The notes: a model not told the origin generated them from the sequence alone. 64,000 nucleotides of DNA from Owenia fusiformis (GCA_903813345.2 CAIIXF020000008.1:24662822-24726821), one strand, 5' to 3'. Positions 12,636 through 24,360 are shown, numbered from the stretch's first letter. Numbers and translations are program-made.

Positions 12636-13896
12636 GGTAACTGGTCAACTCAACCCCAAGTCAACTCAACCCGAGTCAACTCAACCCTTAGTCAAGTCGA
12701 CCCCAAGTCAAGTCGACCCTTAGTCAAGTCGACCCCAAGTCATCTCGACCCTTAGTCAACTCGACCCCAAATCATCTCAACCCTTGGTCATCTCAACCCT
12801 TAGTCAACTCGACCCCACCATAAAAAAACAAGTAGATATACTATTTTCATGGTACGATATTGATGAATTTTGAAAGAATGAGGGACTAAAATGCTAATTT
12901 TCCAAAATAAAATTATCAACTATTGAAGTTTGTGCTTAACGCATTTATAATTTTTATAAATATGACATTTATTTACCAAAATAATATTTGAACAATCTTA
13001 ATAGGGCTATTCACGATGCTATACATATATTTCACCCCTTCATATTTGAGCTTGTTTTATCTCTCTGAAATGAAAAAAAAAATTATCTATACACTTTTCT
13101 GTTCTACCGAAATTGTTGCAACAGTATTTTTGACAACAGGTAACTTATGCAACATGTGCATTGTGCCAACATCCATCCATTACTTTGTATTGAATGACTT
13201 TATATTTTGATAATAATAATAATAAACAATAAACAATATGATATAGTTCAAATCTTCCTTCTGATCTATAGGCGATAGAAATGTTTATTTTTTTGAAGCT
13301 AGATTTTAAAACAAGACTGAACAAACAATGGGATTTATGATTTTACAATTTCCATTATCGTACACATGTCAGGTGTCAAATAACAAGATTAGGATTTTAT
13401 AACAATAAACAATATGATCCAGTTCAAATCTTCCTTCTGATCTACAGGCGATAGAAATGTTTATTTTTTTTGAAGTAAGATTTTAAAACAAGACTGAACA
13501 AACAATGGGATTTATGTTTTTCTATTTTCCATTATCTTACTCATATGTCAGGTGTCATAAACAATCAGATTGGGATTTTATGATCAAGTTCAAATCTTCG
13601 TTTTGAATTATAGGTGACAGAAATGTTTTTTTCTTTGAAGTTTGATTTCAAATCAAACTGCACAAACAATGGGATTATATTGTATTTTAATCTACTTAAA
13701 ACAAGTAAAATCATTTGGGTCGACTTGACTAAGGGATGAGTTGACCAAGGGTTGAGATGACTTGGGGTCGAGTTGACTAAGGGTCGAGATGACTTGGGGT
13801 TGACTTGACTAAGGGTTGACTTGACTTGGGGTCGACTTGACTAAGGGTTGAGTTGACTTGGGTTGAGTTGACTTGGGGTTGAGTTGACCAGGAAGC
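12636..13896. mobile_element. Foldback-type transposon with 16-bp tandem-repeat arms
   Basis: The element lies between two perfect 8-bp target duplications, GGCCATGC at 12628-12635 and 13897-13904. Each arm (about 12640-12815 and 13715-13892, inverted) consists of about ten 16-bp units of the form GTCAAGTCGACCCCAA alternating with GTCAAGTCGACCCTTA. The outer ends share CTGGTCAACTC. The interior contains three imperfect direct copies (about 170 bp each, starting near 13225, 13400 and 13565) of a non-coding segment. Long inverted arms made of short tandem repeats are the signature of foldback elements. The 8-bp duplication fits hAT- or P-type integration. No transposase ORF is present. Confidence 0.85.
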
Positions 13897-14126
13897 GGCC
13901 ATGCACTCAACAATAGTATATATATATATATAGAAGTAGGAACAAACCATCTCATTAATATTTCACAAACCAGCATTCCTCTCCATTATAGCACCAGAGC
14001 CTCAATCAACCCTGTTGCAAGCATTTCCACCATTATCATATCTTATCCCATAGTTGAGGTCAAATCTGTAGAATAACACGTATATACAGTACATATATAT
14101 TTATGATATTTTGCAAATGCGTGGAA

Positions 14127-14187
14127 AAAAGCGATATCTGTGGAATACGGAGAACATTCCACAGATATCACTTTTTTCCACGGATTT
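14127..14187. repeat. Perfect-stem hairpin
   Basis: An arm of roughly 25 bp (GGAAAAAAG.GATATCTGTGGAAT) pairs with its inverted copy across a loop of about 7 bp. It may be the core of a small MITE. Confidence 0.7.
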
Positions 14188-14399
14188 GAAAACTCCCCCC
14201 AATGTGACGTACATTGTTACACGGTTACATGTTATATGCTTACATGGTGATTTCATGATGTCACAAATATGGAGATGATTAATGTTTTGGCTATAGTTCA
14301 GACAAATAAATAAACATTATATTCATAATGTATTTTATCGGGATATTGTGGAGTCTAGCCTTCAAGTTTGTTTTTAAATGTTTGAATCTCCCGCTGGAA

Positions 14400-14562
14400 G
14401 TAGGACACACGCCAGGAACCAATCAGGGAAGGGCCCGTGCGGATCAGCCAATCAGAGCTCAAGGAAGTTCTTGGAAGACAAGATAGCGTCCTTTTAACTC
14501 GAAGTAAAGTTTTATGATTATTCTCAACAAGTTTTTACACTTTTGGAACAAACAAAGTGTAG
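14400..14562 (+). promoter_or_regulatory. Promoter-like region and candidate 5' exon of the SGNH unit
   Basis: Two CCAAT boxes in the form CCAATCAG occur at 14419 and 14448 in a GC-richer patch. About 110 bp downstream, a strong splice donor (GTAAGC at 14563) follows 'aaagtgtag'. The next good acceptor on this strand is at 15378-15379, just before the SGNH start codon. The arrangement suggests a non-coding first exon spliced to the coding exon. This is inferred from sequence signals only. Confidence 0.4.
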
Positions 14563-15391
14563 GTAAGCATAAATTTTTGGTTACCCTTACGATCAAACAA
14601 GTAACACGCGTGTGAGGCAAACTTTCGATGCTGATATTGGCGGATCGGGACAGTTATGAGAAGATTAAATTCACGCTCTAAAAATTTCGCCATGATTGAC
14701 CTAATTCTGGAGTGGATTTCTTTCGAAAGTTTGCCTGCCAGTTTGGGTCGTTTAGGGTTGTGATGGAGAATAATATGAAGGTCTTTCGGGAAAGACGTAG
14801 TTCTTATTATGGAAATATGCCGATTGAATAAGGATATCTCATCTAACTAAGTTATTCAGCGTTAGATTGATGGGTTGGTCGTTTCCATTTTTTCGAAATT
14901 TTTGAGGTGGACTTCTTCCCCGATTATTCTTTTCAATTTAGTCGCATTTTTCAGCTTTTCAGTTAACGTTGATAAACTTGGAACATTACAGTTAGAACTG
15001 GGGCGTATGGTTATAATCATTCAGTTTAAGATGGGATGTTCATCGACTGAAAAGCAAATTCAACATAAGCAAGTTTTGGCACGCGACTAAAGCGTGATAG
15101 CGAAGCGGGCATTGGCCAATTGTGGGTTGTCGGCCTTTCCGGAAATTGTCGGTATTTTCCGGAAAAAAGATGGCTGCGCCCATATTCTTTCTACGAAATA
15201 TTTGTTTTCGTGTAATTTCTAGACGGGAAGGCGTTACTATGAGGTTTTTAAGAGAATGAAACGATAAATATGATGCTCCGCTGTGGGTTTTAGAAAGTTG
15301 AACAGGCAAACCCGTTTACGACTTAGAACATGGGCCTAAGTTGTTGTATTTTTATAAAAAAATAAAATGATTTTTGCAGTGAAGTTTGGCA

Positions 15392-16057
15392 ATGAGTGCT
15401 CCGAGGGTGCTGTTGTTCGGGCATAGTCTAGTAAAGAGAATAGAGGTACCCAGTGATTCTTTCTCTGCAGAAACCTTGAAGAAATGTCCACCATCACTGG
15501 ATTTGAATGAGAAGCAATGCATGTTGACATATGAAGGAGTGCCAGGGGGTAATTTTAAAAAATTGAATGAAAGTGCGATTTGGAAATCTATGAACAATTT
15601 CGACGTGGTAGTTGCTCAGATAGCTGGTAATGAGATTGACAATTTTGCAATGTCAGAGGAGAGAATTACTGAGGTGTTTCATGGGACTATAGACATGATT
15701 CATAGGATTCGGCGGCGAGTTGCTAAAGTAGTCCTGTGCAAGCTATTTTATAGACGGATGTCTCTGGCACGTTCTTCAAGAATACGATCTTTACAGCAGC
15801 AAGTGAGTTACAACAACAATGTTGACAGAGTAAATAGGAGGTTAGCTCAGGTGCTAGACCATTCAACGGGTACCTATTTTTGGAAGACAAAGGGACAAGT
15901 GATGAATGGCCTTGACATGTTAGGAGAGGATGGTACCCACTTTTCCGAAGATGGGCACTATAAGTATTGGAGGTCATTGAGGGGAGCGGTGATGCATGGC
16001 CTCACAAGTAAGTGGTCATGGGCACGCTTACGTTTATTTATGTTTTTCGCACGGTAG
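15392..16057 (+). CDS. SGNH/GDSL-hydrolase-like protein, probably mobile-element derived
   Basis: The ORF shows the blocks of the SGNH hydrolase fold. An N-terminal beta strand runs into G-H-S-L (block I, about residue 10; the nucleophile Ser is kept and the usual Asp of GDS is His). A G-N-E-I-D block follows mid-protein in the position of the oxyanion Asn block. Near the C-terminus D-G-T-H-F-S supplies the catalytic Asp and His. Such domains occur as an extra ORF in some tyrosine-recombinase retroelements (Ngaro type) and in many unannotated invertebrate proteins. The ATG is chosen because an acceptor (tttttgcag, ending 15379) lies 12 bp upstream. A clean donor (GTAAGT at 16008) lies inside the ORF, so the last 16 residues may be intronic and the true exon 15380-16007 (phase 1). 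No recombinase or reverse transcriptase is seen nearby. The function is unknown. Confidence 0.6.
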   Translation: MSAPRVLLFGHSLVKRIEVPSDSFSAETLKKCPPSLDLNEKQCMLTYEGVPGGNFKKLNESAIWKSMNNFDVVVAQIAGNEIDNFAMSEERITEVFHGTIDMIHRIRRRVAKVVLCKLFYRRMSLARSSRIRSLQQQVSYNNNVDRVNRRLAQVLDHSTGTYFWKTKGQVMNGLDMLGEDGTHFSEDGHYKYWRSLRGAVMHGLTSKWSWARLRLFMFFAR

Positions 16058-16419
16058 TGTTGAGAATTTTAATATGCACGCTTTGCACGTTTTGTAAGTG
16101 AGTTTTCCTAATTATTATTTCTTTGATGCTGAAAAAACAAATAGAAAGGGCAGAAATTTTTTTATAGCAGTGTGGTCGTATCTACTCGACAGTTGCCGCA
16201 GGGAGACATATTTTTTTAGGATCGAATGTAAAATTGAACTGCCTGATGTTGTAGAACGTGAAAAATGAGCTGATTTTGATATTTTTGGGCTAGTCTACAT
16301 ATATATATAATTATCACGGAATTCAATATAACGATTGATGTACGATACTATTTTTCGCTATTATATCTTCCCCGTTATGACAAAGGCTTCAACAGTATTT
16401 TGAATATTCTAAGAGCCCC

Positions 16420-16443
16420 AGGCACTAATTACAGAGAATATGG
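16420..16443. repeat. Solitary transposon terminus
   Basis: The word 'taattacagagaatatggta' matches the inverted right end of the elements at 8363-9148 and 5974-6598. The matching left end was not found, so this is a truncated copy. Confidence 0.5.
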
Positions 16444-16499
16444 TATAAACAGATAGATGCATTATTGCATTGACAACCTTAACTCATGGTTATGATATC

Positions 16500-17480
16500 A
16501 TATTTATAGGATATCCTATGATTTTGAGGAATATCATTTTTGTCTATGAGGTAATATTGATATCTGCACGAGAGAGCGTAGCGAACGAGTGCATATATCA
16601 GTATCACTGAGCAGATTAAAATGATTCTGAAAAAACCATAGGATGTTCTTATTATCCTATACTCCTATACAAGCTCGATACGCTCGGTCGTGCAGATATC
16701 AATATCCATGAGAGGATTAAAATCATACCACAAGTAAATCATAGGATGTTCTTTTTATTCCATAGTTAAAGTCATCATCAGAATCGTCGGAAATTAAGTG
16801 ATTTAAAACGAATTTTCTAAACGATCCGGCGATATTGACACCAAGCCTCGTTTTGAGTCTGAAGTAGCAAAAATCCATAATTCATAGCATACGGCGCTGT
16901 ATGTCATGGCTAAAACACCGTATGCTATGGTTAAGTGAAAATTTGTCAAAAATATCATATTTTACCACTGATTACAAAAATACCGTTTTTATTTTGACAT
17001 GTTATCCCATGAATATCATGCTAACTATGGAATAATACTTTTTATTCCATAGTTAGCATGATATTCATTGGATAACATGTGAAAATAAAAACGGTATTTT
17101 TGTAATCAGTGGTAAAATATGATATTTTTGACAAATTTTCACTTAACCATAGCATACGGTTTTTTAGCCATGACATACGACGTCGTATGCGATGGTTAAT
17201 GGATTTTTGCTACTTCAGACTCAAAACGAGGCTAAGTGTCAACATCGCCGGATCGTTTGGAAAATTCGAATTAAATGACTTAATTTCCGACAATTCTGAT
17301 GATGACTTTAACTATGGAATAAAAAGAACATCCTATGATTTACTCGTGATATGATTTTAATCCACTCATGGATATTGATATCTGCACTCTCTCGCTACGC
17401 TCGCTCGTGCAGATATCATATTCATTCGTGGATAAAAATCATATCACTCATTAATCATAGGATATCCTCTATTTATCCCA
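16500..17480. repeat. Near-perfect palindrome of about 1 kb
   Basis: The two arms (about 16500-17034 and 17042-17480) are inverted copies around a spacer of about 7 bp. Pairing is nearly complete from the centre out to about 16740/17330. It continues with indels to the outer ends, where both arms carry 'ataggatatcctatgatt'. Each arm also contains a sub-palindrome of the type GATATCTGCACGAGNGAGCG...CTCGTGCAGATATC. Open frames inside are chance products. It probably arose as a fold-back non-autonomous transposon. Confidence 0.85.
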
Positions 17481-18916
17481 TTGTTACAAGGATAAAGATC
17501 GAATATCAGGTGAAGATAAATTTGATATGTGTATCAAGATATCATATTTTCGCAAAAAATCCAGAAAAACCATTGAATATCACTTCTCAAACCATAGAAT
17601 ATCACTTCTCGAAAAGTGATATTCGATAGTTTCCAAAGTGATATGTGATGGTTTCACAAGTGATATTTGATGGTTAAGATTTTTCAAATTTTTTTTCAAT
17701 TTTTTTTTCAATAAACTTCTGCGCTCACTCATGAAGATTAAAGGTTCTTATATGAGTACCTGTGCAAGATCGTCCATTCTTCATGAGCTTTGATAATTCT
17801 TCTTTATCGAGTCGCAAATGAAAAAGCTACCAATGTAAGAAGTAAAAGTAAAAAGTTGCTTATTTCATTATTTATGAATGTAAAAAACATGTTTACGGTT
17901 AACCTGTGTTTCAATGTAAATAGATGGAGTAAACCCTTTGTTGGATCTGGAGCAGGTCTTATCAAGACTAATTTCCAACTCAATCCAGAACTCAATTAAC
18001 TACATTGACAGTAATTGCATTTTTTTTATTTCTGTTGCCAACTAACTATTTCTAGTCTACGACTGGGAAATATCAAGGGATTACGCAGGACATAATTCTT
18101 TTTATTCCATAATAACATGTTTTCCCGGTAAAGTAACAGGGAATTAAATCGATATTCAAAAATCCAGTATCAGCCAAAATCCCGTATCAGATCCCATATC
18201 AGCCAAAATTCTGTATCAGAACTATCAGAAAATTTCATGAGACTTAAATTCCCTGTCTAAAGTTTGAAAATATTTTTTTATCATTCATTTACTATTTGTC
18301 AGGACTTAAAAAGTGATTTTAGAGATTTTTGAAAAAAAAGTTGTGAGCATTTCATTTCTCAAATATTCAAATTTCCCGCCATTTTTCAAAAAAAGTTGAA
18401 GTTTCTTAATCATCAAATATTTCTTAATACATTTCAAAAAAATTATCTTTTTAACACCAATGCAAAGATTTAACAAAGGACACACTATTTCAATAATAAA
18501 ATGCCATATTTAATGGGCCACTTCAATGTTTTAGCATATCAAAAATATTTTGAAACATTCGTGATGTCACTAAGGTACCAAAAAATTTTTGAAAAAAATT
18601 GAAATTTTTTTTTCGATGTCAATCTTTTTTAAATATGTTAGACTTTCATAAAAAACAATGTTGATTGTCTAACCAGGTTAAAAGGAAGAACAAATTATGT
18701 TTTAGATATCATTGTACCATTGGTTTCTATGAGAACTAAAATTTTGAAATGCGTTTTTCTCAGAACCATTTTCATGCACTGATAAGTTCATTTCTCGCTT
18801 ATTTATGAACCGATTTTCTTAATTTTTTCGGAAAAAAACATTGGAGGATGAATGCTATACATTGGTATGAATTGTGGCTAATTAGAAGATATGAGTGACC
18901 TCTAAAAGTTGGTTTA
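17481..18916. other. Gene-free stretch
   Basis: AT-rich, with several 'gtgatattcgatggtt' type short repeats around 17570-17680 and long poly-T/poly-A tracts. No exon can be supported. Confidence 0.4.
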
Positions 18917-19206
18917 AAATAAATTCACAAATTTTGGAACAAAAAGTCTATCAAAAACCACTTTTTGAAATTTAAAAAAAAAGTTTCACATATCACACTT
19001 TGATAACATTGGGTAAGACTACAATATAAGCCAAAGTGGTTTAAACTTTATATGGGGCCTTTAAATAAATTCACAAATTATGGAACAAAAAGTCTATCAA
19101 AAACCACTTTTTGAAATTTAAAAAAAGTTTCACATATCACACTTTGATAACATTGGGTAAGACTACAATATAAGCCAAAGTGGTTTAAACTTTATATGGG
19201 GCCTTT
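18917..19206. repeat. Recent tandem duplication, about 145 bp x 2
   Basis: 18917-19062 and 19063-19206 are almost identical direct copies, differing by homopolymer length and one or two bases. They start at 'aaataaattcacaaatt' and end at 'tatggggccttt'. Non-coding. Confidence 0.9.
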
Positions 19207-19409
19207 AATATTGTGTTATTATGGTATATTATGATCCATATTAGTATAATAAATTATTTCTATTTTAAAATTTGTTAATAAAAGTTGAAAATGTCATTCG
19301 ATAAATAAGATTGTATCATTTAATGCCACCATCATTGGGTGACGACATAAAAAACAAGTTTCAGAAAAATATTATGGAATAAATAGGTTATTGATGGTCG
19401 TGATGGAAT

Positions 19410-20640
19410 ATGAAGTTTTCCTGGATAAGATATGATATTGGCCTTGGAAAATATCATATTTATACTCAGGATGTAGCCTTTGGTCAATATGATATTTTCC
19501 TTGGTCAATATCACATTTTCCCTAGAAATAAAATTCATATTCCATCCCTCCCATTAAATAACCTCTATATATTATTTAACCAGCTCAAGTATCTTATATA
19601 GCAACAGAGCAGCAATAACAATGTACAAAACATTAACATGATAAAGTTCATCAAATTTTGCAATAGACCAGATGTGAGTAGAAATAATCTAAGCAATAAT
19701 TCAGTCAAGTGATATCATATTTAAAATCTACATGCAAAATTACATCTAAAAATGTGGTTTCATAAATTGTTAATCAACTTTGAAAATTTAATTTTCTTTG
19801 AAAATGTGACTTCTAGGTCAGGGTGATTCCCCATAGACCCCATTGATGACCCAGAACGCAAGATGGCCGCTGAAAGTTAATCAGTTCTAGAACTTCTTAT
19901 CATGTAACCACAGGCTAGTATCGAAAGATTTGTCCACTTTGACAGAGCATGCTATTTACATAAAAACACTATGAATACTTCACAATTTATTTTCTAACTT
20001 ATGTTTTGTTATATCAAAGGAAATTACTTACTCCATGAAATATATCATTTGCGGGTAACCTTCACTTCTGCTTGAAGTCCAACTAGAAAATGGCAACTCC
20101 ATGGAGTAGCAAATCCCACCGAACACTATATAAATCAGTACAGTCATAATGTAATATTTACCATCTACTCTTCCATTCAATAAATATTTGTAATCATTGT
20201 AGTACCATGTAACCATACTTTCAAGATAACTCCAAGTAATGGCAAATTCCAGGCAAAAATCAGAAAAACAATGCCATAATAGTGATCTACTCTGAAATTC
20301 CTTCAATTTGAGTATAATATACTTTAAAGAGATCAGAAAATAATTGCAAAATCCCACATTAGGCAGCCATTTAGAATTTTCCCAATCAGAAAAACGATAC
20401 AATATTTGCAATCCATTTCTAAATTGCCATTCATTTGAGTATAACTAGAAAACCAAAACTCCCCGGAGTAGCAAATCACAACGAACACTATCACATATAT
20501 GATTATATGAATCTATGAATCTGTCACAAAAAATAGAAATATTGGAAACCAAGGGTGGATCTGGGAACCAACACGGGGGCCAAATTTCAGGTCTGAGAAA
20601 AAACTTGCTGCTTGCGTGGAAAAAATTATTGGGCCCCTAA
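19410..20640. repeat. Patchwork of transposon fragments
   Basis: 19420-19525 holds four 'atatcatattt/caatatgatatttt' dyads. 19750-19850 matches the MITE at 33047-33411. 19915-20085 matches the left half of the inverted-repeat element at 46221-46735. 20440-20500 resembles a terminus seen again near 24960, 26990 and 36430 (gga.tagcaaatc..aacgaac). 20550-20640 resembles the GGCGGATCC-type element at 41836-42012. No gene. Confidence 0.55.
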
Positions 20641-20720
20641 AACCAAAAAGTGGGCAGATATATTATATTAGCCTCGGGATAATCCCAATATCCTATACCT
20701 CATATAGGATAATCGCTATA

Positions 20721-21718
20721 TACAGTGTGTCCCAAAAAAAAGGAAACCAGCAATAGATTGCTTATTTCTCAAATATGAATAATAATAGGAAAATTTCACA
20801 GCTACCATCTGATAGGTTATGATGTCCTTTTTCTTATGATACCAAAGGTGTTTATTTTTCTTCACGGATGACTGAGTTCTAAGAGATTTAAGTGACCATG
20901 TCAGAAATTGGTTTGTGCCACTTTTTCTGTCATGAATGGCTGAACAATGAGGGATTAAAATGGCTATGCAAGACCATGTTCTGTTCGAAATACACATTTC
21001 TGAACAAGCATTCAACATAGCAAGTTCATGCAGCTGACCCAAGATCAAAGAGTATTCGTAGTAAGTGAGTGGCTCAGAAGTGGGAGCCTTCAGCAGGTTG
21101 CTGATCAGTTAAGAGTACGCTTCCCAGATAGAAATGTACCTGCTAAGTCGACAATCTGGAAGAATATGAAGAAGTATCAGAGAGAAGGAACAAGTCTCAA
21201 TCTCAACAAGGGACGTTCTGGAAGAAGAAGAACAGCTCAGTCTGATGAAAACATCAGGATTGTCGCAGCAGTGGAGGATCTAAGGGGACAGAGAGACATC
21301 ATCAGGGATGCAGTACGTGCGATGAGATCAAGGGCAGACATTTGCATTGAAAGGAATGGGGGTCATGTTGAAGGACACTGGGGTTAAAGCAACTTTGAAT
21401 GGACATTGGGATTTAAACGGGGTGTTTTAATTGGAATAAATGAGTAAAAGAGTGATATCCTGATGTTTGTTGTTACTTATCACTTTGTTATGATGGTGAA
21501 ATTGACTTGGCTGAAAGTGGTACAAACTCATTTCTGACATGGTCACTTAAATCCCTTATAACTCAGTCATCCGTGAAGGAAAATAAACAACTTTGGTATC
21601 ATAAGAAAGAGGACATCATAATCTATCAGGTGGTAGCTATGACATTTTCCTATCATTATTCATATTTGAGTAATAAGCAATCTATTGCTGGTTTCCTTTT
21701 TTTTGGGACACCCTGTAT
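20721..21718 (+). mobile_element. Internally deleted Tc1/mariner-type element with long TIRs
   Basis: The ends are TACAGTGTGTCCC... and ...GGGACACCCTGTA. The terminal inverted repeats are unusually long, about 220 bp (20721-20940 against 21500-21718) and highly similar. They are set in a TATATA context consistent with a TA target duplication. The central ORF encodes only the ends of a transposase. The element is inserted in a fragment of the palindromic repeat also found at 4800-5400. Confidence 0.85.
21028..21387 (+). CDS. Transposase remnant: HTH (DUF4817-type) domain fused to the C-terminal tail
   Basis: The 119-residue ORF begins with the helix-turn-helix region typical of a Tc1/mariner-like transposase family widespread in molluscs and arthropods (Q-L-T-Q-D-Q-R start; P-A-K-S-T-I-W and S-L-N-L-N-K-G-R-S-G-R motifs, about residues 3-75). 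It then jumps directly to the family's C-terminal end (I-R-D-A-V-R-A-M-R-S-R...N-G-G-H-V-E-G-H). The DDE catalytic core that should lie between is absent, so the deletion happens to stay in frame. The product, if made, could bind the element's TIRs but not cut them. The ATG is the first in the frame, and the reading frame has no internal stop. Confidence 0.7.
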   Translation: MQLTQDQRVFVVSEWLRSGSLQQVADQLRVRFPDRNVPAKSTIWKNMKKYQREGTSLNLNKGRSGRRRTAQSDENIRIVAAVEDLRGQRDIIRDAVRAMRSRADICIERNGGHVEGHWG

Positions 21719-22244
21719 ATATGACCACAGAATAATCATTACTTTTTGTATAACGGGCCAAATTCTGCTCTGTACCAAGGTTTAGACATTACAACAGTTA
21801 ACAGAGAATCACCAATGAGGTTGTTGCTCTCCGCCAGAACCCACAGATGAATCAAAGAGGTATTCGTGACATGGAGTGACGAGCCGTGTGGAGAAATGTT
21901 TGCCATGTGAAGGGGCATGGAATGTAATCTTTCATGAGTAATAAGATGACAGACACTGGCAATGATTGTGACTTTACTGACTGAACTGTTTATGCCACTT
22001 CTTTTTCCATAAGTTTGTAATGTTAACTGAACCATCAAGGATACTGATGAACACTTAAGGTTATTCTTTCCAAATAACATTTTTGAAAAAAAATGCTATA
22101 CCTGCCCATACCAGGCATGTGTGTATTTCCTTGCTTTTTTGAGGAAAGTATCATTACATTGTCTTCTATAAGTAAACTTAGTAAGTAGTCAATATACATA
22201 AATCCAGTGTTATTGAGAAAATTTAAAAGGCGGAAAACGTTTTA

Positions 22245-22490
22245 TGCCGAAGGCCTTACAAATACCATTCTATTTCATCTGAAGTTTTTCTGTGTTCCAT
22301 CTAATCCTATCTATTTAAAATGGTATTTCTCTATCTTCATATAGATGGTATTGCTCCTGTTAAAGAATGGTATTTTACTCTGTTTATAGATTGTTCTTCT
22401 CCTGTTTATAAATGGTACTTTTATGAATGGCATTGCTCTATTTTATGAATGGTATTTCCCTCTTTTCATAAATGGTAGGCCCTTCATAGG
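22245..22490. repeat. Short-period repeat between inverted ends
   Basis: About eight imperfect copies of a 25-30 bp unit around 'ataaatggtatt.ctct' lie between 'gaaggccttacaaataccatt' and the partly inverted 'aatggtaggcccttc'. The layout is that of a small mobile element with a satellite-like core. Confidence 0.5.
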
Positions 22491-24360
22491 ATTATATATC
22501 AATAATTAAAGGAAAATGTCAATAAGATATTTTGATTGACTATTAGTATGTTAGTACAGAAATAGCATGCTGCAGTTTCAAGCTCTTTTACATAATGATG
22601 ACATCTAAATTGTATATTTATGAACAAGTTCGAGAAAAAATGACACAGTGATCTAACCACTTATTTATAATAGAACATGTATTTCTACTTCAATGACTGA
22701 GTGGAATTCTGAAATGTGGATTCTCCTGAAGTGATCTCACCAGCATTAAAGCAAATAGGCACAGGACAGCACCCACCTGAGATTTTGAAAGTAGGCTTGC
22801 ACCCACCTGAAAATCTATTTGCACCCACTTTAAAATGAGAAAAATCATGAAAAATGGGCATGATTTGGCCAATTTTGTTCTGAATTGTGAAAATGAGAAT
22901 TATGCATCCACTGAGAAAAAATTGTGTGGAGATCAGCGTCCTGTATGTCAACGTGGTTACATAAATGAGGAGATTTTTTATTGAGTTTGAAGATGAACTA
23001 AGAAGCATAGATTCCATTATCACGGGTATAAGCCCCAAAGAGAACACACTTTGATCCAGAATTTTGTGCTAGAAGGGGCACCTTTATATCAATAACACAC
23101 ATAAAAATGCCATGCTTAAATTATTCACATACCAAATATGAACAAAATCGCTCCACTACTTTTCAAGTTACAGCAAAAATCGTAAACTGACGTGCAAAGG
23201 CAGCCATTTTTCAAGATATAACAAAATATGACAATGTTTCTATAGAATAAATATTTGATGGAGGAATCATGTTTTTAGTAAAATTACATTTTACTTTCCA
23301 ATAACATTCCTGAAAAAGACATTGATAGACTGGAGTGGCATGACGTATCTCTACGTGCTAGTGCTGGCCCGAGTGTCTAACTCTATTTATGTCTGTTTTT
23401 CTGAGAAAAGTTACAATTTTGGACAGGTAGAACTACCTTTAAAAAGACATGCATTACTTACCTGTCCCCAATGATTTCAAACCATGTTGTAGTTTTACCG
23501 ATTTTGGATTAAAACACAATAATTTTTTTCTCCTGGAGAAAATGAAGTCTAAATCTGATCTGTGAATCAACTCATAAACAAACCTACCTACCTCTGACGT
23601 TTGGCCAATCAGAGTAGAATATAAACCACCTCCTTGGCCCAGGTGTGTGAAGTGAGACCAGTGTCAGTTTAGCCTAATTTGGCTCATGCCAACAGCCAAT
23701 CAAATTGCATATGTTAAACTGTCACATTCACAATGCTTTTACAGCTAAGATTAAATACTCCCGATCTCAAGGAGGGAACGTAAACTTCAAATTAGAAGAA
23801 ATTGAAATTCCTATGATATTTTATTAGGCTGTATTTTCGTATACACGAGGGTCCAATATACCCGCACATCAGTTAATGAGCCTTATCATGAACACAATCA
23901 ATGGACCTCAAGGTGTGAATTGCTTGGTCGCATGTTTTTAACAAAAAATGACTCATTCAAGCGCATATAGACACCAAAGTTTGTATCAATAGCACCCCTG
24001 TAGTGCTCCAGCGATTGACCGGAACGAGTGTAACTGACAAAGATGGCATAGGGGTATTAAAAGGTTTAAGTACTTCGCTTGCATGAAATTGAAAACATGT
24101 GAGCATGTAATTTGCATCGTGGAGCTCTTTGTTCTTTTTCATGATACCTGCTCACAAGGCTCATTAATAAGTGCTGTGGGGTGGATTGCGTACGCTGGCA
24201 TTCGAAAATGCACCCTTAGACATATCTTCCCAATGCAACATATTTTGCAATTAAATGTGCATTTAGAAGTAAGTAGTAACTTAACATCAAACCATCAAGT
24301 TCCATGCTTATTAAATGGATTACTGAACATACCTGGCTCAATTCTGGCAGGTCGGTAGAG
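22491..24360. other. Gene-free stretch with short repeats and one promoter-like site
   Basis: 22770-22840 holds three 'gcacccacctgaaaat' words. At 23601-23630 a CCAATCAG is followed by 'atataaa', spaced like a CCAAT/TATA promoter on the + strand. No following exon can be recognised. The 91-codon frame at 24083 has no recognisable domain and is not called. Confidence 0.35.

Noticed and set aside
12640-12815. CRISPR-like array of regularly spaced short repeats
   Set aside because: The 16-bp units are contiguous with no unique spacers, the host is an animal genome, and the block is mirrored inverted at the other end of a transposon.
16500-17629. Open frames of 80-90 codons on the arms of the large palindrome
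   Set aside because: The same sequence occurs inverted on the other arm, with no domain. These are chance frames in a foldback repeat.
24083-24358. 91-codon open frame as a gene
   Set aside because: No recognisable domain, no splice or promoter logic around it, and it runs into a MITE fragment at its end.
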